DNA from: a virus
IMG/VR virus record: IMGVR_UViG_3300025889_009894
Span: 1-20,884 of that record
Reading direction: 5' to 3' (one strand)
Length of the DNA stretch: 20,884 bases
Shown piece by piece: positions 6,409-15,820 of the stretch (the first letter of the stretch is position 1; each line of letters opens with the position of its first letter). Made by a program: the position numbers and the translations under genes. The notes below the pieces were generated by a model. The model saw nothing but the letters and a program-made list of their open reading frames with translations, did no database searches and had not been told where the DNA came from.

Positions 6409-9400
6409 TAGTTATCCCTCGAAAGGTCAAAGATAGAAGCTGATTTAAAGCCCTTTATTTCGTCACCGGAGTAAGACTCTCCATTCCTCTCAGTGCTGTC
6501 GCTGTAAATTGTAGCCTTTCTGGGTCTACCCGCTAAACCAACACTCGCGTTTCTAGCGTTAGCGAACATGTCCGCAGCAGACTCATCAAGAATACATTGT
6601 GTTGGGTTTTCCTCCAACATCTCTCCGCAATAGTAGAATCCTGATGTCCATAGCTGATCATAGATACCATCGCTATCACTATCATAGCTAAGTTTTAATA
6701 GGTCAGGAGCTACTGAGCTTGCATTTGTTTCATTTTCTGGTACGATGGCTGATAAATCACCGGAACAATTGTAGCCTTGAGAAAATATTTGATACGCTGG
6801 TCCTACTACCCCGGAAAAACTTCCATCAGTAGCTACGTTATTTTGCAGTAACTTAGCACTTGCTTTAGGTGACCAGTATAGTCTGAAGAACCCTCTATTG
6901 TTAAACGCCCCACTAACCCCAAAGGTATAAGCTGTAGTTCCACTTACGTTTATACCAGCTTCAGAAAGGGCGCTCGCTGTCTCACCATTTATTCCGCCTG
7001 ATACCGGATAAAATCTTTCGAACTGTGAGTTTACATCCACACCGGAAGGAACAACCCAGACAGCACTTCCTGCACCAAAAGCATCAAGAATACTTAACGA
7101 TCCAGTATCTGGTGTCCCTGAAGGAGCGCCCGAAGCAAGCGCGTCAGTGCCTGAGTATATTGCGCTTGGCCCGTGCTGCAAGCAGCTTATTGGGTGCATA
7201 CCGCTAAGAGAAACATAGGATGCATTGAGTCTTGAGCTATCGGCAATATTCCAAATGTTGAATTTATCGCAGTCGTCCCCACTAGCATCAAAGAAAAGAC
7301 CGTCAGCGGGACTACCGTTTGGAGGAACCGGGAAGTGTGAGTTATGTACATTTACTACGCTATCCTCTACGGCTCTAAGACATACTCCACCTATAGCAGT
7401 TGATGTCCTGTCTGAACCTGGGTTGAAATTAGGTGATGAGTAACCGCCATCGTTAACTAAAAGTGTATTTGTTCGTCCCCCCGCTAAAGTTGGGGTAAGG
7501 GGAACTGAAACAGTCGGAATTGTGTTGACGCCTGAAGTAGCAATTACACCTGAATCTTGAGGGTTAGCAAAGAACTGCATAGAGCCCGCAGAAACATCGC
7601 CACTAGCGGGAAGGATATAGTCAGCTTTTTCTAACATTAGGGTTCCGCTGGGCGTGCTCGCCCAGTTTGCCGGGAAAGCACCAAGATCCCGCATGTTAAT
7701 TGTACTATTTCTTTGTGCCACTAAGCAAGAACGAGTAGAGTGAAGCTCCACAGTTGTATGATTTTGCGGAGAACTTAAAGCAAAAGATTGATTGTCCGGT
7801 GCATAAGAGCCTTCGATTCTTCTAGGCTCAAAATTTATAACGGAATTGTCTTTAGCTAAGACATCTACACCGAACTGTGCTACTGCGGTGGGTCCGTGAA
7901 AGCTTATTGTTGAGTTCTTATCAGCGCAAGCTCCAGCCATAACACGCTGTGTAGGGTAGTCAGAGGGGCCAAGGATGAAGGTAGCCCCATTCGATTTTCC
8001 GTTAAGCGTTGCCACAGATCCATTAGATGCTTTAATTCCTCTGCCGTAAGTTGTCCCATTTCCATCGACATCGCTGACATCAATGTACGCACTAATTAGG
8101 TCAACATTAGAGTTATCATTAGCAAAAATAGCGGGTGTTCCTGCGAAGGCTGTTCTGAAGAAAGAGTTTCCATAGACGCTGGGAACATCGTCTTTTATCT
8201 TAAACTTAAATGTACTGTCCGTAAGGTCCATATGAACAGCATTCGCAGAGAAATCTAATTGCCTACGGGCGCTGTCTTCCATGATATCGTTAGAATCGAA
8301 GATTAATGTAGACTTTATGCTTTCAAGACCTTGCTCCTGGTTTCCGTCTACCGTAAGGTTTTCGTATCGGAAGAAAGAGTTATTCGCTTGAATGCCTACG
8401 TTGTTTCCGTAAACGTCTACTAGCCCCTCAACGTCCACAAAAGCATTTTCTAGAGTCATGCCCGCACTAGTGTTAAGCTCTGAGCATATAACGCCTCCTG
8501 TGCTCGCTGTCGCTGGGGCTGATCTCCTTACACCTCCTCGAAGCTTGGAGTTCTCCAAAACAAATCCTTTAGTGTTTCTTGAAGCAATGAAAGTAGCGTC
8601 TCTCCCTTCAGCACCTGTGTCGCCAACTTCGGTAGAAGTTACGTCAAGAGGTAAAGAGCTAACTAGTACGTCACTGTTTATAAAGTGGAAGCCAGTTCCA
8701 AGCTCAGGCTCTCTTGTGGTTGCCGTAGCCTCTTTATAGTTTCTGTAAGCGAAAGCTGACCTAGATAAGGTAACCTCCGAGTTACTAAACTTGAACCCGG
8801 CTTCCTGACACTTAACCGCCGCGCAGTTCTCAATAACCACTTTGGAATTAGTAACCTCAATACCTACTGGTCTTGCGGCTTGTCCGTCAACAAAGAAGTG
8901 CCTAATAAATATTGGCCCATCGCAATTCTTTACACTAATCTTAGAGCAAGCATTGCCGTACACGTTTCCTCCTAAAGGATCTGCTGTACTTACTTGAGGA
9001 CGCTTTATATCCGAGGTAGTAGCGGTATTGACCGAACTAATATCACTGGTTACTATCGTACCATCCTCAGTTAGATTTTCAAAAACATTAGGAACAAACT
9101 GATTAGCCGTGCCAGATCTAAATGAGCCGCCTGAAAGGGTAACTGCTAATGGAGTAGCTCTTTCACTATGAGAAGGGTAGAAAATAGAATTTACTTTATT
9201 GAACCTTTCGTCTCCCGCTCCAGAAAGAACAGGGGTTGCGATGTGTACGCAGGATGTATCCGTTAACGTGTTGCTTAAATCTAATGAGCTAATCTGTGTC
9301 GGAACTTGAAGATACTGACCTGTGCTTGGAGTTCCAACAGTTCTCACATCTGAGGAAGCGTTGTATGTCCTAGAGAAGTTTCTATTTATAATTTCTATAG

Positions 9401-9791
9401 AGCCTTCTTCTTCTATTCTAAAGTTGTGTAACTCTAGTGGTCCAAGGTCACCAAAGTTTGCTACTTCCACTAGTACAGGGAACCGAACAACTTTAGGAAT
9501 GGCTGCAATAGCAGAACTAACATCTACGAATATATTTGGATTTTGCTGGAGTGTAAGCTCAGGAGTATCAGCAGATACAGTTAGAGCCAGACCAGGAACT
9601 CCAGCAGAAGTGGCAAATCCTCCCTGCTCCCAAAGTTCATAAGTGCGCTCTTCTAAATCATATAGAGGTACGTTGTCCTGCTCCCAGTTGTAGAAGGTAC
9701 TAGTATCGAACTTAGACACATAAGGCGTCCACGAATTAAACAGGACTACGTTGCCGCTGCTTGTATAGATATCATTTTGGTTGAATGCCAT
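6408..9791 (-). CDS. 1127-residue beta-helix tail spike/fibre-like protein
   Basis: The ATG at 9791 follows the previous stop by 1 nt; only a distant GGTGG is seen upstream, so coupling probably helps. Residues 31-56 hold the shared module (FYNWEQDNVPLYDLEER). From about 280 to 700 there are repeated short strands of the type NSxVxIENC, FSNSEVTLSRS, ASNGSVATL, KNSTISFHG and RNSTINM, with Asn/Ser turns, as in right-handed parallel beta-helices of the pectin-lyase-like fold. Such folds are common in phage tail spikes that bind or cleave surface polysaccharide. No catalytic triad can be assigned by eye. A DSDSDGIYD loop at 1037-1045 resembles a calcium-binding DxDxDG loop. The protein probably trimerises and meets the host surface, with the N-terminus anchoring it; this is inference. 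Confidence 0.88.
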   Translation of the reverse strand: MAFNQNDIYTSSGNVVLFNSWTPYVSKFDTSTFYNWEQDNVPLYDLEERTYELWEQGGFATSAGVPGLALTVSADTPELTLQQNPNIFVDVSSAIAAIPKVVRFPVLVEVANFGDLGPLELHNFRIEEEGSIEIINRNFSRTYNASSDVRTVGTPSTGQYLQVPTQISSLDLSNTLTDTSCVHIATPVLSGAGDERFNKVNSIFYPSHSERATPLAVTLSGGSFRSGTANQFVPNVFENLTEDGTIVTSDISSVNTATTSDIKRPQVSTADPLGGNVYGNACSKISVKNCDGPIFIRHFFVDGQAARPVGIEVTNSKVVIENCAAVKCQEAGFKFSNSEVTLSRSAFAYRNYKEATATTREPELGTGFHFINSDVLVSSLPLDVTSTEVGDTGAEGRDATFIASRNTKGFVLENSKLRGGVRRSAPATASTGGVICSELNTSAGMTLENAFVDVEGLVDVYGNNVGIQANNSFFRYENLTVDGNQEQGLESIKSTLIFDSNDIMEDSARRQLDFSANAVHMDLTDSTFKFKIKDDVPSVYGNSFFRTAFAGTPAIFANDNSNVDLISAYIDVSDVDGNGTTYGRGIKASNGSVATLNGKSNGATFILGPSDYPTQRVMAGACADKNSTISFHGPTAVAQFGVDVLAKDNSVINFEPRRIEGSYAPDNQSFALSSPQNHTTVELHSTRSCLVAQRNSTINMRDLGAFPANWASTPSGTLMLEKADYILPASGDVSAGSMQFFANPQDSGVIATSGVNTIPTVSVPLTPTLAGGRTNTLLVNDGGYSSPNFNPGSDRTSTAIGGVCLRAVEDSVVNVHNSHFPVPPNGSPADGLFFDASGDDCDKFNIWNIADSSRLNASYVSLSGMHPISCLQHGPSAIYSGTDALASGAPSGTPDTGSLSILDAFGAGSAVWVVPSGVDVNSQFERFYPVSGGINGETASALSEAGINVSGTTAYTFGVSGAFNNRGFFRLYWSPKASAKLLQNNVATDGSFSGVVGPAYQIFSQGYNCSGDLSAIVPENETNASSVAPDLLKLSYDSDSDGIYDQLWTSGFYYCGEMLEENPTQCILDESAADMFANARNASVGLAGRPRKATIYSDSTERNGESYSGDEIKGFKSASIFDLSRDN

Positions 9792-9792
9792 A

Positions 9793-10398
9793 TCAGAAGT
9801 TTATTGTCCACCGAAAGATTAAACTAAAATCATTAGTTTTTATTATATCGCTAAATGTTCTGTAACAAACTAAGATCGGCTTATCGTCCACACTTCCTCT
9901 CGGATTCTTCATGAACATTCCTATCTCATTTATTGCTGCATCATTGCCGTCACGTTCTAAACCGTTTGCTGCTTCCTCATCAACAACTAACGTGTATCTC
10001 ACTGAGCTATCATTAATCCTTGTGATTTTACTCGCAGGTATCTCGGCAAAAAATCTACCAGGGATATCGCTGTTACCTACAATCTGAGTCCCCTCAAAAA
10101 TAGCTAAGTTACTTCCCGTCCCGTACTCATCTACAGATGTGAGGGACCCCGATAACTCGTTGATCGCACTAGTAACACCTCCAGCAGGAGGACCAGAAAC
10201 TCCAAGCTGAAACTTTTGTATTTGATAGTCTAAGATATTGTTAGACCCAGAAGCCGCAAACAAGTAAGAAAGACCAACCCCCATACCAGAAACGATTATG
10301 TTAGAGTCGTCAAGAAGGACTTCTTCTTCGCCCGTACTCATCTTTTTTATGATGGTAAGGTGTCCGTTAATACCTAATTCTTCTGTAAAGTTTTTCAT
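9793..10398 (-). CDS. 201-residue H-like tail adaptor/fibre-associated protein
   Basis: The ATG at 10398 overlaps the upstream stop as ATGA and has GGAGG 11 nt before it. An in-frame GTG at 10416 would add six residues, but it overlaps that GGAGG, so 10398 is preferred. The N-terminus (GHLTIIKKMSTGEEEVLLDD, then SNIIVSGMG) and the C-terminus (NDFSLIFRWTINF) follow the same pattern as the preceding 355-residue protein. Residues 155-162 read AINEIGMF, followed by a strand ILVCYRTF. This recalls the I-x-E-[VI]-G-L-F pattern in the N-terminal domains of P2 gpH-type tail fibres. Position directly after the gpI-like gene also fits an H-type role. It probably connects fibres to the baseplate; family membership is not proven. 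Confidence 0.85.
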   Translation of the reverse strand: MKNFTEELGINGHLTIIKKMSTGEEEVLLDDSNIIVSGMGVGLSYLFAASGSNNILDYQIQKFQLGVSGPPAGGVTSAINELSGSLTSVDEYGTGSNLAIFEGTQIVGNSDIPGRFFAEIPASKITRINDSSVRYTLVVDEEAANGLERDGNDAAINEIGMFMKNPRGSVDDKPILVCYRTFSDIIKTNDFSLIFRWTINF

Positions 10399-11462
10399 AG
10401 GAAGTGAAGCCTCCACTTTATTGTTAGATCCTCATATGCTGTAACGTCTTCTATGTAGGTCAGATCTTTTGATACACCTTTCCTGCAAAACAGCCTGTAC
10501 TTTCTAGGATTATCTAGTACACTAAACCCAAAAGGCGGTGTATTTCCATTGAGAAGAGATTCCTTCATGTTTATGGTCCAAAGACCTAAATGAAAAATGC
10601 CTCCGTAAGCATGAGCAAACAAGGCATCTGATCTTGATAAGGTCACTGCATACTCAACAGTTCCATTAGTTGCAAAGGATGCATTGGATGACGTTGTTAG
10701 TCCGCTTGTACTCGCCGTTCCTGAAACTGCGGTGACAAACCCCGAAATATCCATTGAGCTTACTTCATTAAAATAACCACCAGAAGACTCTATCCTCAAG
10801 GCAGACGAATCCGAATCGTAATAAACAACTCTACTCGGTTCTTCTGTTCGAGAAACACTACTTCCTTCTGGGAAACAACCTAAAATTGAAGCTGCGCCAT
10901 AAGCAAGAATATCAGAGCTAAGTTGAGTATTCTTAATAACGTCATCCACCGCAGGAGTTAATAAGAAGTTCGTTAGTTGTCCGTTACCAGGAAAAATAGA
11001 GCTAATTTCTATAATCTCGCCTGTACCGGAAAAAAGCGCAGAGCAATCTGTATTTATCTCTAATTCTTTTAACGCAGGATCAGGAGAAATCGGAACTGAA
11101 GTGGCTACAGGTTGATCGACTGAAGCTGTGTTTCCGTCCTCTCTATTGGTCCTTAGAAGAGCTATGTTGCCAGACCGCCCAGTCTGTATATCCCCTAATT
11201 GCTGACCAAACAAATTTCTTTTTTTACCATCAATGTTGTGTGCATTTGTTTTAAAAGCATCGGACCCTGTGCCAAACGATATTGCCTGGATCGTATAGTT
11301 AGATGTGTCTAAAATCGCTTGCGTTGCTGGGTCGGATATCGTAGCTAGTGATGGGGATACCGTCATGATATCTGCCAATAGCTCACCCGCTCCATCAGTT
11401 AGCATGTTAGCTTCCTTAAGGATTAGCTCGTCTCCACTCCAAACTTCTACTTCACCTCTCAT
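10395..11462 (-). CDS. 355-residue tail protein, paralogue of the next gene
   Basis: The ATG at 11462 overlaps the stop of the 1452-residue gene by one base (TGATG); a GGAG lies 11 nt upstream. The N-terminus (GEVEVWSGDELILKEAN, then MLTDGAGELLADI) and the following NYTIQAISFGTGSD match the pattern of the 201-residue protein downstream (GHLTII, GEEEVLLDDSN, GMGVGLSYLF, YQIQKFQLG). Both end in a similar strand (EDLTIKWRLHFL here, NDFSLIFRWTINF there). Between these ends this protein carries about 150 extra residues. No signal, membrane segment or enzyme motif is seen. The pair probably arose by duplication and may form a heteromeric adaptor between baseplate and fibres. The exact role is unknown. 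Confidence 0.86.
   Translation of the reverse strand: MRGEVEVWSGDELILKEANMLTDGAGELLADIMTVSPSLATISDPATQAILDTSNYTIQAISFGTGSDAFKTNAHNIDGKKRNLFGQQLGDIQTGRSGNIALLRTNREDGNTASVDQPVATSVPISPDPALKELEINTDCSALFSGTGEIIEISSIFPGNGQLTNFLLTPAVDDVIKNTQLSSDILAYGAASILGCFPEGSSVSRTEEPSRVVYYDSDSSALRIESSGGYFNEVSSMDISGFVTAVSGTASTSGLTTSSNASFATNGTVEYAVTLSRSDALFAHAYGGIFHLGLWTINMKESLLNGNTPPFGFSVLDNPRKYRLFCRKGVSKDLTYIEDVTAYEDLTIKWRLHFL
10410..10414 (-). promoter_or_regulatory. Ribosome binding site deciding the start at 10398
   Basis: GGAGG on the minus strand, 11 nt before the ATG at 10398. The alternative GTG (10416-10414) overlaps it by one base and has no binding site of its own. Confidence 0.55.
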
Positions 11463-14400
11463 CAGTTATCAAACTCCACAACTGTATAGTTTCCGTTAGC
11501 TCCATCTGTGTGATTGACCCACTCAGGCTGAACCCTATAAGATATCCTACTACCTCCACTTAACTCTAATGTCCCTGAAGTTATACTTGCATCTCTAGAA
11601 GCTAGTGTGGTAGTATTCTCTCCTGCTCTCTGCCCTGTTAATCCATTATAGAAGCCTAGAACATCCGCGAGTTCTTGTTTGTCTAACTTGTACTTATACT
11701 CTTCTATAAAGGGTATAAGCGGTCTGGAGCTTGTTTCTAACCCAAGGCCCGTTGATATGCCCGCCTCATACCTAAGCGTTGAGTCCTCTAAGTCTATAGA
11801 ATCAATAAGTAAATACTTAGAATCGTTATTGTTTGGTAAGAAGAAAACCTCAATAACATAATTACGATCTTTATGGACTTGATCCGTTAACTTAAATTGC
11901 TCATTTGTTTTCGGAATAATCTTTTTGTATTCGTAGTTGTTGTATATTGTAAAGTTTCTTGTATCAAACTCAACTTTGAAGTTTTGGAAGTAATCCCCCC
12001 TTATTAAAATAAGAGATTTATCATTTACTGTTTGTTCTGGTGCCTCGATAGAGTTCAAACAGTATTCCTGCGTGGCCCTGTCCGGTACACTTTTTGGGAA
12101 CGAATAAGTGTGACACAGATTCTTTGTTACCTGATCAATGCTTAGGCTACTTACTTCGGTTGGGGTCCACTTTCCATCAGTAGTCCAAGACCACATCAAA
12201 TCTTCTTCTGGCTCGGTATGAATCCAAACACCTAATCTACCACCACCTAGGTCAGGAAGAGTTTCATCTGCAACTAAAGCTTTTACATTTAGAGTAAACT
12301 TATGCTGTGCATTAAGCATGTTAGGCATGTCCCCATAGGAAGAAACATCAAAACGAATTCTAGGTAATCCGCCAACGGACTTGCATTTTATCACAGGATT
12401 GCCTAAAAAGTAATTGTCAAACCCTGGGACAGCGGAGCTAGTGTCTAGATGTATAACTCTAAACTCATTTCTACTAGGTGCCCCTGAGATATCGCAAAAC
12501 TCTATTCCGCTGAGAATAGTGGGGTTTCTAAAATCAAATGCCTCCCCAGAAACATAAGTACCCACCAAGGGAACTACTGCTTGATTCAAGCTGCTGGCTG
12601 TGAACGTGCCTACTCCACCGTCTGCCCAAACATTAGTATTGTTTATAGGGGTAGACTCCCGTAAATTTGTTTGAATAAATGAAGCTCCATTAGCACCTGA
12701 GATCTTAAAATCAGAATTGTACAACGCTTTTCCGAAAACATGAGCAAAAATATTTCCGCCTGTTTTATCTTGAATAGTTGGGCTTAATCCGTGCTGTCCA
12801 AAACTTGTGCAGTAGTCTCGGTATAGGTTTTGTAGTCCTCTACCAAAGCTAAAGTTTTCATATTCAGAGTAAGAGTCTATGACATACCCACTAGCTATGG
12901 CAGAGTTAGTGAAGCTCTGAACTTGATTCTTCCAATACGAGTCATTATCAAAAGAAGAGGGGTCCGCTGAAACCTGCATCTCTGCGTAGGTCTTGGCTTT
13001 CTTCTCAAGAAGAGAGTGCATGGTTCTTACTATCCTCGGTGTTTGTCCGCGATCAACGTAGCGATCAGTATCCGAAGGAATGTTTTCATTCTTGGCATCA
13101 GACCCTAGAACCTTTAGCCCTCTGTAGGGGAATGTGTTACTTGTGTCCACTCCAGAAAAGACGCTGCTTGATTGTAACCCTTCACAAATATGCCAGACAC
13201 CTGATATTTCTGTATGGTCCTCTACAGGATAAAACTTACCCGCAGAGGCAACGTAACCTAGCGTAAGCTCACCTAAGGAACTTGCCATAGATCTCTCTAG
13301 AACCGAAGGATCGTAGCTCACAGGGCCGTTAAAGCCCGTCCTATCGTAGTACCCCTCCTCTGGAAGAACATACCTAAAGTTTCTCCTTCTCAAAGCTCTT
13401 CTTGCAGGACCAACAATTGAGTCTGTTGAGCTTAGTTGTGTGTCTATACCATCAACTTGATCTCGTTTAAATGTGCTGAACCCGTCTCTTCCTGGATCTG
13501 ATGTAATCTCAACTCCACTTATCTCCGCATTTCCTAAAACGGAACCTGAAGAATACCCTGCCCTAGTATCGGCACTATCTAAACCAGCATACAGGAAGTT
13601 TGTGCTTGAGACTATAAATTCGTCTACCGCACTAGCGTTTAGGTTAACCCTAGGTATAGTATGTGCCGGACTATATTCTTGAGCTACTCTAGCAGTTTCA
13701 TATAATGCATACTTAGAATCTGCCTCTAGAGTGGAGTTTCTAAAATCAAAGCTGGCTTCGTCAAAGTCCAAGAAGACATGAGAAGATTTTCCATTCCACA
13801 AGCTTAATAAGTTCTTCTCATAGTCTGAGATGCTGAACATTACATCATCGTAATTGGGAGGATGTTGAACGGAACTAAAGAACATTAAGAACTCGTTCAA
13901 AGAGCCTATGTTCGTGTCTGTGGTTACCGCAGCACTAACGATGTATTCTCCTACATCCTCAGCAAGAGTAGGGTCTACTTTAAAGCACTTTAGCCGATCA
14001 ACCAAAAGATCAGCTAGAGGCTTACTAACAACAGAATCTCGGTAATACTTTACTTCCTCAAAGGGAGGCATGGGATAATTAAACCTGCCTCGATAATTAA
14101 ACAGGAACTCTGGGTCTCCCTCAAAAAGAAGATAGGTAGGACGCTCTAGACCCAGGGGGTGCCGTTTACCTGCCATGTATACCCCTTCCCCAAAAGGTCC
14201 TGGACCCACGGCACGATCCCACAGCGCCTCTTCACCAAATTCGATAGCTTGTCTTCGTATGGCCTGATAACCTGGACCTGTTACGGTGTGACCATGCCAG
14301 GGCTTCATCTTAGTATCCCCTAATACGGTATACAACTCCCCTTTAGTTCCATCTTCATTTAAAACATAGAACCTAGGTAAAGGGAACTCTTCTCCAAAAT

Positions 14401-15820
14401 ACTTGAAGTTTTGTGGGAACGCTGAAACTAAGTCTAGGAGAATAGAATCTGTTACTAACTTTAGGTTTTCTTCTAGACTGCTACTACTATAGGATATGAC
14501 TCCTGACTCCTTAGCTGTCTCAGGAGTCCAAGTCCTCAGGTTTTTGAATAGCGGAGACCCCGTGGCTAAAGCATACCAAATAAGAAACGGTACATAAGAC
14601 TCCCAGAGAGGAACAATTTTTCCATCAAGGTCAAGAATACTATTAACTACAATGGCATTTAAAGCAGAGCGAAGAGCTTGCTCAGTACCAGACTTTTTGT
14701 AGATATCTGCTGCTATTCGTAGCTGATGCCTCCACTTGTTTGACTGATTCCCCCTTAATTTGTATCCTACAAGATCAGCGATGTACTTAATATTATCTTG
14801 ATCGACATCTTCAATGTCATAGATGTATTTAATGTTCTCTACTTGATCCGATATGTCAGCAAAATGAAAGCCTAAAGCAGCTAGTGTTTTTCTGTGTGGG
14901 CCATTAGACACCTGATCTTCAGAAATTATGTCTGCATCGAGGAAGTTGTCGAAAGCGTCTTTGACGGTAAAGTCCTGGCGATCAATAGCCAAAGGAGAAT
15001 AGATAACGTCAAGTAAAGTTTTTAGATTTTCTAGCTTTTGCGTTCCGCTAGTGTACGTTGCTACCTCTCCCGCACTAGGGTCTAGTATCGCATCAGCAGC
15101 ACCAGAAACAAAATTAGAAGGTATGTATTGACCGAAAGAGCAAGCCTCAACATTCTTCCACAAATACTCAGTAAACCCCTTTATACCATCAACAGTCTCA
15201 AGCGTATTCCCCAAAAATAGCGAAGCTAAACTTGAAACGACGAAAGAAGATGGAGAGTAATCCAGGCCCCCCAAGGCTGAAGTGTTGAGGAAGTAAAACC
15301 AACCAAGACTATCTACTAAATAGTTATGAACGCTGCTGGCGGCACTGTCATTAGTGTATGCCGAAAGCTCTGCCATGTTATCCTCAATCGTTCCTGGCGT
15401 TGTTATCCCAGGAGGAACTAACTTAGGAATGAGCGTCGAAGACAAGTAATTTTCATACTGTGCTTGCGTGTCGAAATCAGAGTAATTTACTCCTAGAGGA
15501 AGGAGTATTTTTTCTCTAAAGCTTTGCGTAGTAATATTTGTAAGGCCATTCTGCTTTACAAAATACTGTGATATACCAGATAAAGAACTTAACTCACTCG
15601 TCTGCGTATTTGGGATAGAGGATAAAGGCAGAATTGTAGGGAAATTCTTGGCCGCTTGAAGATGTGTATTTATAACTTTTCTAAGAGGATCAACGTCTGT
15701 TCCACTTAGATCGAGATCTTCTTGAATATACAGCTTAGGAGTTAATTGCTCCAAGAGTTCTACAAAATTAGATTTATAGAACTGTCTAGGGTTAGGTGTA
15801 TATTTGCTGTTATCTACCAT
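11462..15820 (-). CDS. 1452-residue baseplate protein with gpI-like domain
   Basis: The ATG at 15820 overlaps the gp6 stop by one base (TGATG), with no clear ribosome binding site, so translation likely depends on coupling. Residues 310-395 match the P2 gpI-type tail protein theme: a DxDxxxIxYIADLVGY segment, then KWRHQLRIAADIYKKSGTEQ (362-381) and ALRSALNAI, equivalent to the R-x-x-I...KGT-x-x-A pattern of that family. Position directly after the J-type gene supports this. The remaining ~1050 residues are an extension: an aromatic/proline-rich part (480-600), mixed regions, and a beta-rich C-terminus (about 1170-1350) with HKFTLNVKALVADETLP and GGGRLGVWIHTEPEE that looks like a jelly roll. 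T4 gp7 (1032 residues) holds an equivalent wedge position. The extension may bind fibres or glycans; that part is inference. Confidence 0.87.
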   Translation of the reverse strand: MVDNSKYTPNPRQFYKSNFVELLEQLTPKLYIQEDLDLSGTDVDPLRKVINTHLQAAKNFPTILPLSSIPNTQTSELSSLSGISQYFVKQNGLTNITTQSFREKILLPLGVNYSDFDTQAQYENYLSSTLIPKLVPPGITTPGTIEDNMAELSAYTNDSAASSVHNYLVDSLGWFYFLNTSALGGLDYSPSSFVVSSLASLFLGNTLETVDGIKGFTEYLWKNVEACSFGQYIPSNFVSGAADAILDPSAGEVATYTSGTQKLENLKTLLDVIYSPLAIDRQDFTVKDAFDNFLDADIISEDQVSNGPHRKTLAALGFHFADISDQVENIKYIYDIEDVDQDNIKYIADLVGYKLRGNQSNKWRHQLRIAADIYKKSGTEQALRSALNAIVVNSILDLDGKIVPLWESYVPFLIWYALATGSPLFKNLRTWTPETAKESGVISYSSSSLEENLKLVTDSILLDLVSAFPQNFKYFGEEFPLPRFYVLNEDGTKGELYTVLGDTKMKPWHGHTVTGPGYQAIRRQAIEFGEEALWDRAVGPGPFGEGVYMAGKRHPLGLERPTYLLFEGDPEFLFNYRGRFNYPMPPFEEVKYYRDSVVSKPLADLLVDRLKCFKVDPTLAEDVGEYIVSAAVTTDTNIGSLNEFLMFFSSVQHPPNYDDVMFSISDYEKNLLSLWNGKSSHVFLDFDEASFDFRNSTLEADSKYALYETARVAQEYSPAHTIPRVNLNASAVDEFIVSSTNFLYAGLDSADTRAGYSSGSVLGNAEISGVEITSDPGRDGFSTFKRDQVDGIDTQLSSTDSIVGPARRALRRRNFRYVLPEEGYYDRTGFNGPVSYDPSVLERSMASSLGELTLGYVASAGKFYPVEDHTEISGVWHICEGLQSSSVFSGVDTSNTFPYRGLKVLGSDAKNENIPSDTDRYVDRGQTPRIVRTMHSLLEKKAKTYAEMQVSADPSSFDNDSYWKNQVQSFTNSAIASGYVIDSYSEYENFSFGRGLQNLYRDYCTSFGQHGLSPTIQDKTGGNIFAHVFGKALYNSDFKISGANGASFIQTNLRESTPINNTNVWADGGVGTFTASSLNQAVVPLVGTYVSGEAFDFRNPTILSGIEFCDISGAPSRNEFRVIHLDTSSAVPGFDNYFLGNPVIKCKSVGGLPRIRFDVSSYGDMPNMLNAQHKFTLNVKALVADETLPDLGGGRLGVWIHTEPEEDLMWSWTTDGKWTPTEVSSLSIDQVTKNLCHTYSFPKSVPDRATQEYCLNSIEAPEQTVNDKSLILIRGDYFQNFKVEFDTRNFTIYNNYEYKKIIPKTNEQFKLTDQVHKDRNYVIEVFFLPNNNDSKYLLIDSIDLEDSTLRYEAGISTGLGLETSSRPLIPFIEEYKYKLDKQELADVLGFYNGLTGQRAGENTTTLASRDASITSGTLELSGGSRISYRVQPEWVNHTDGANGNYTVVEFDN

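Noticed and set aside
6408-9791. Active polysaccharide lyase or hydrolase in the beta-helix protein
   Set aside because: The fold is plausible, but no catalytic residue set can be assigned by eye. The call is kept to a structural spike/fibre-like protein.
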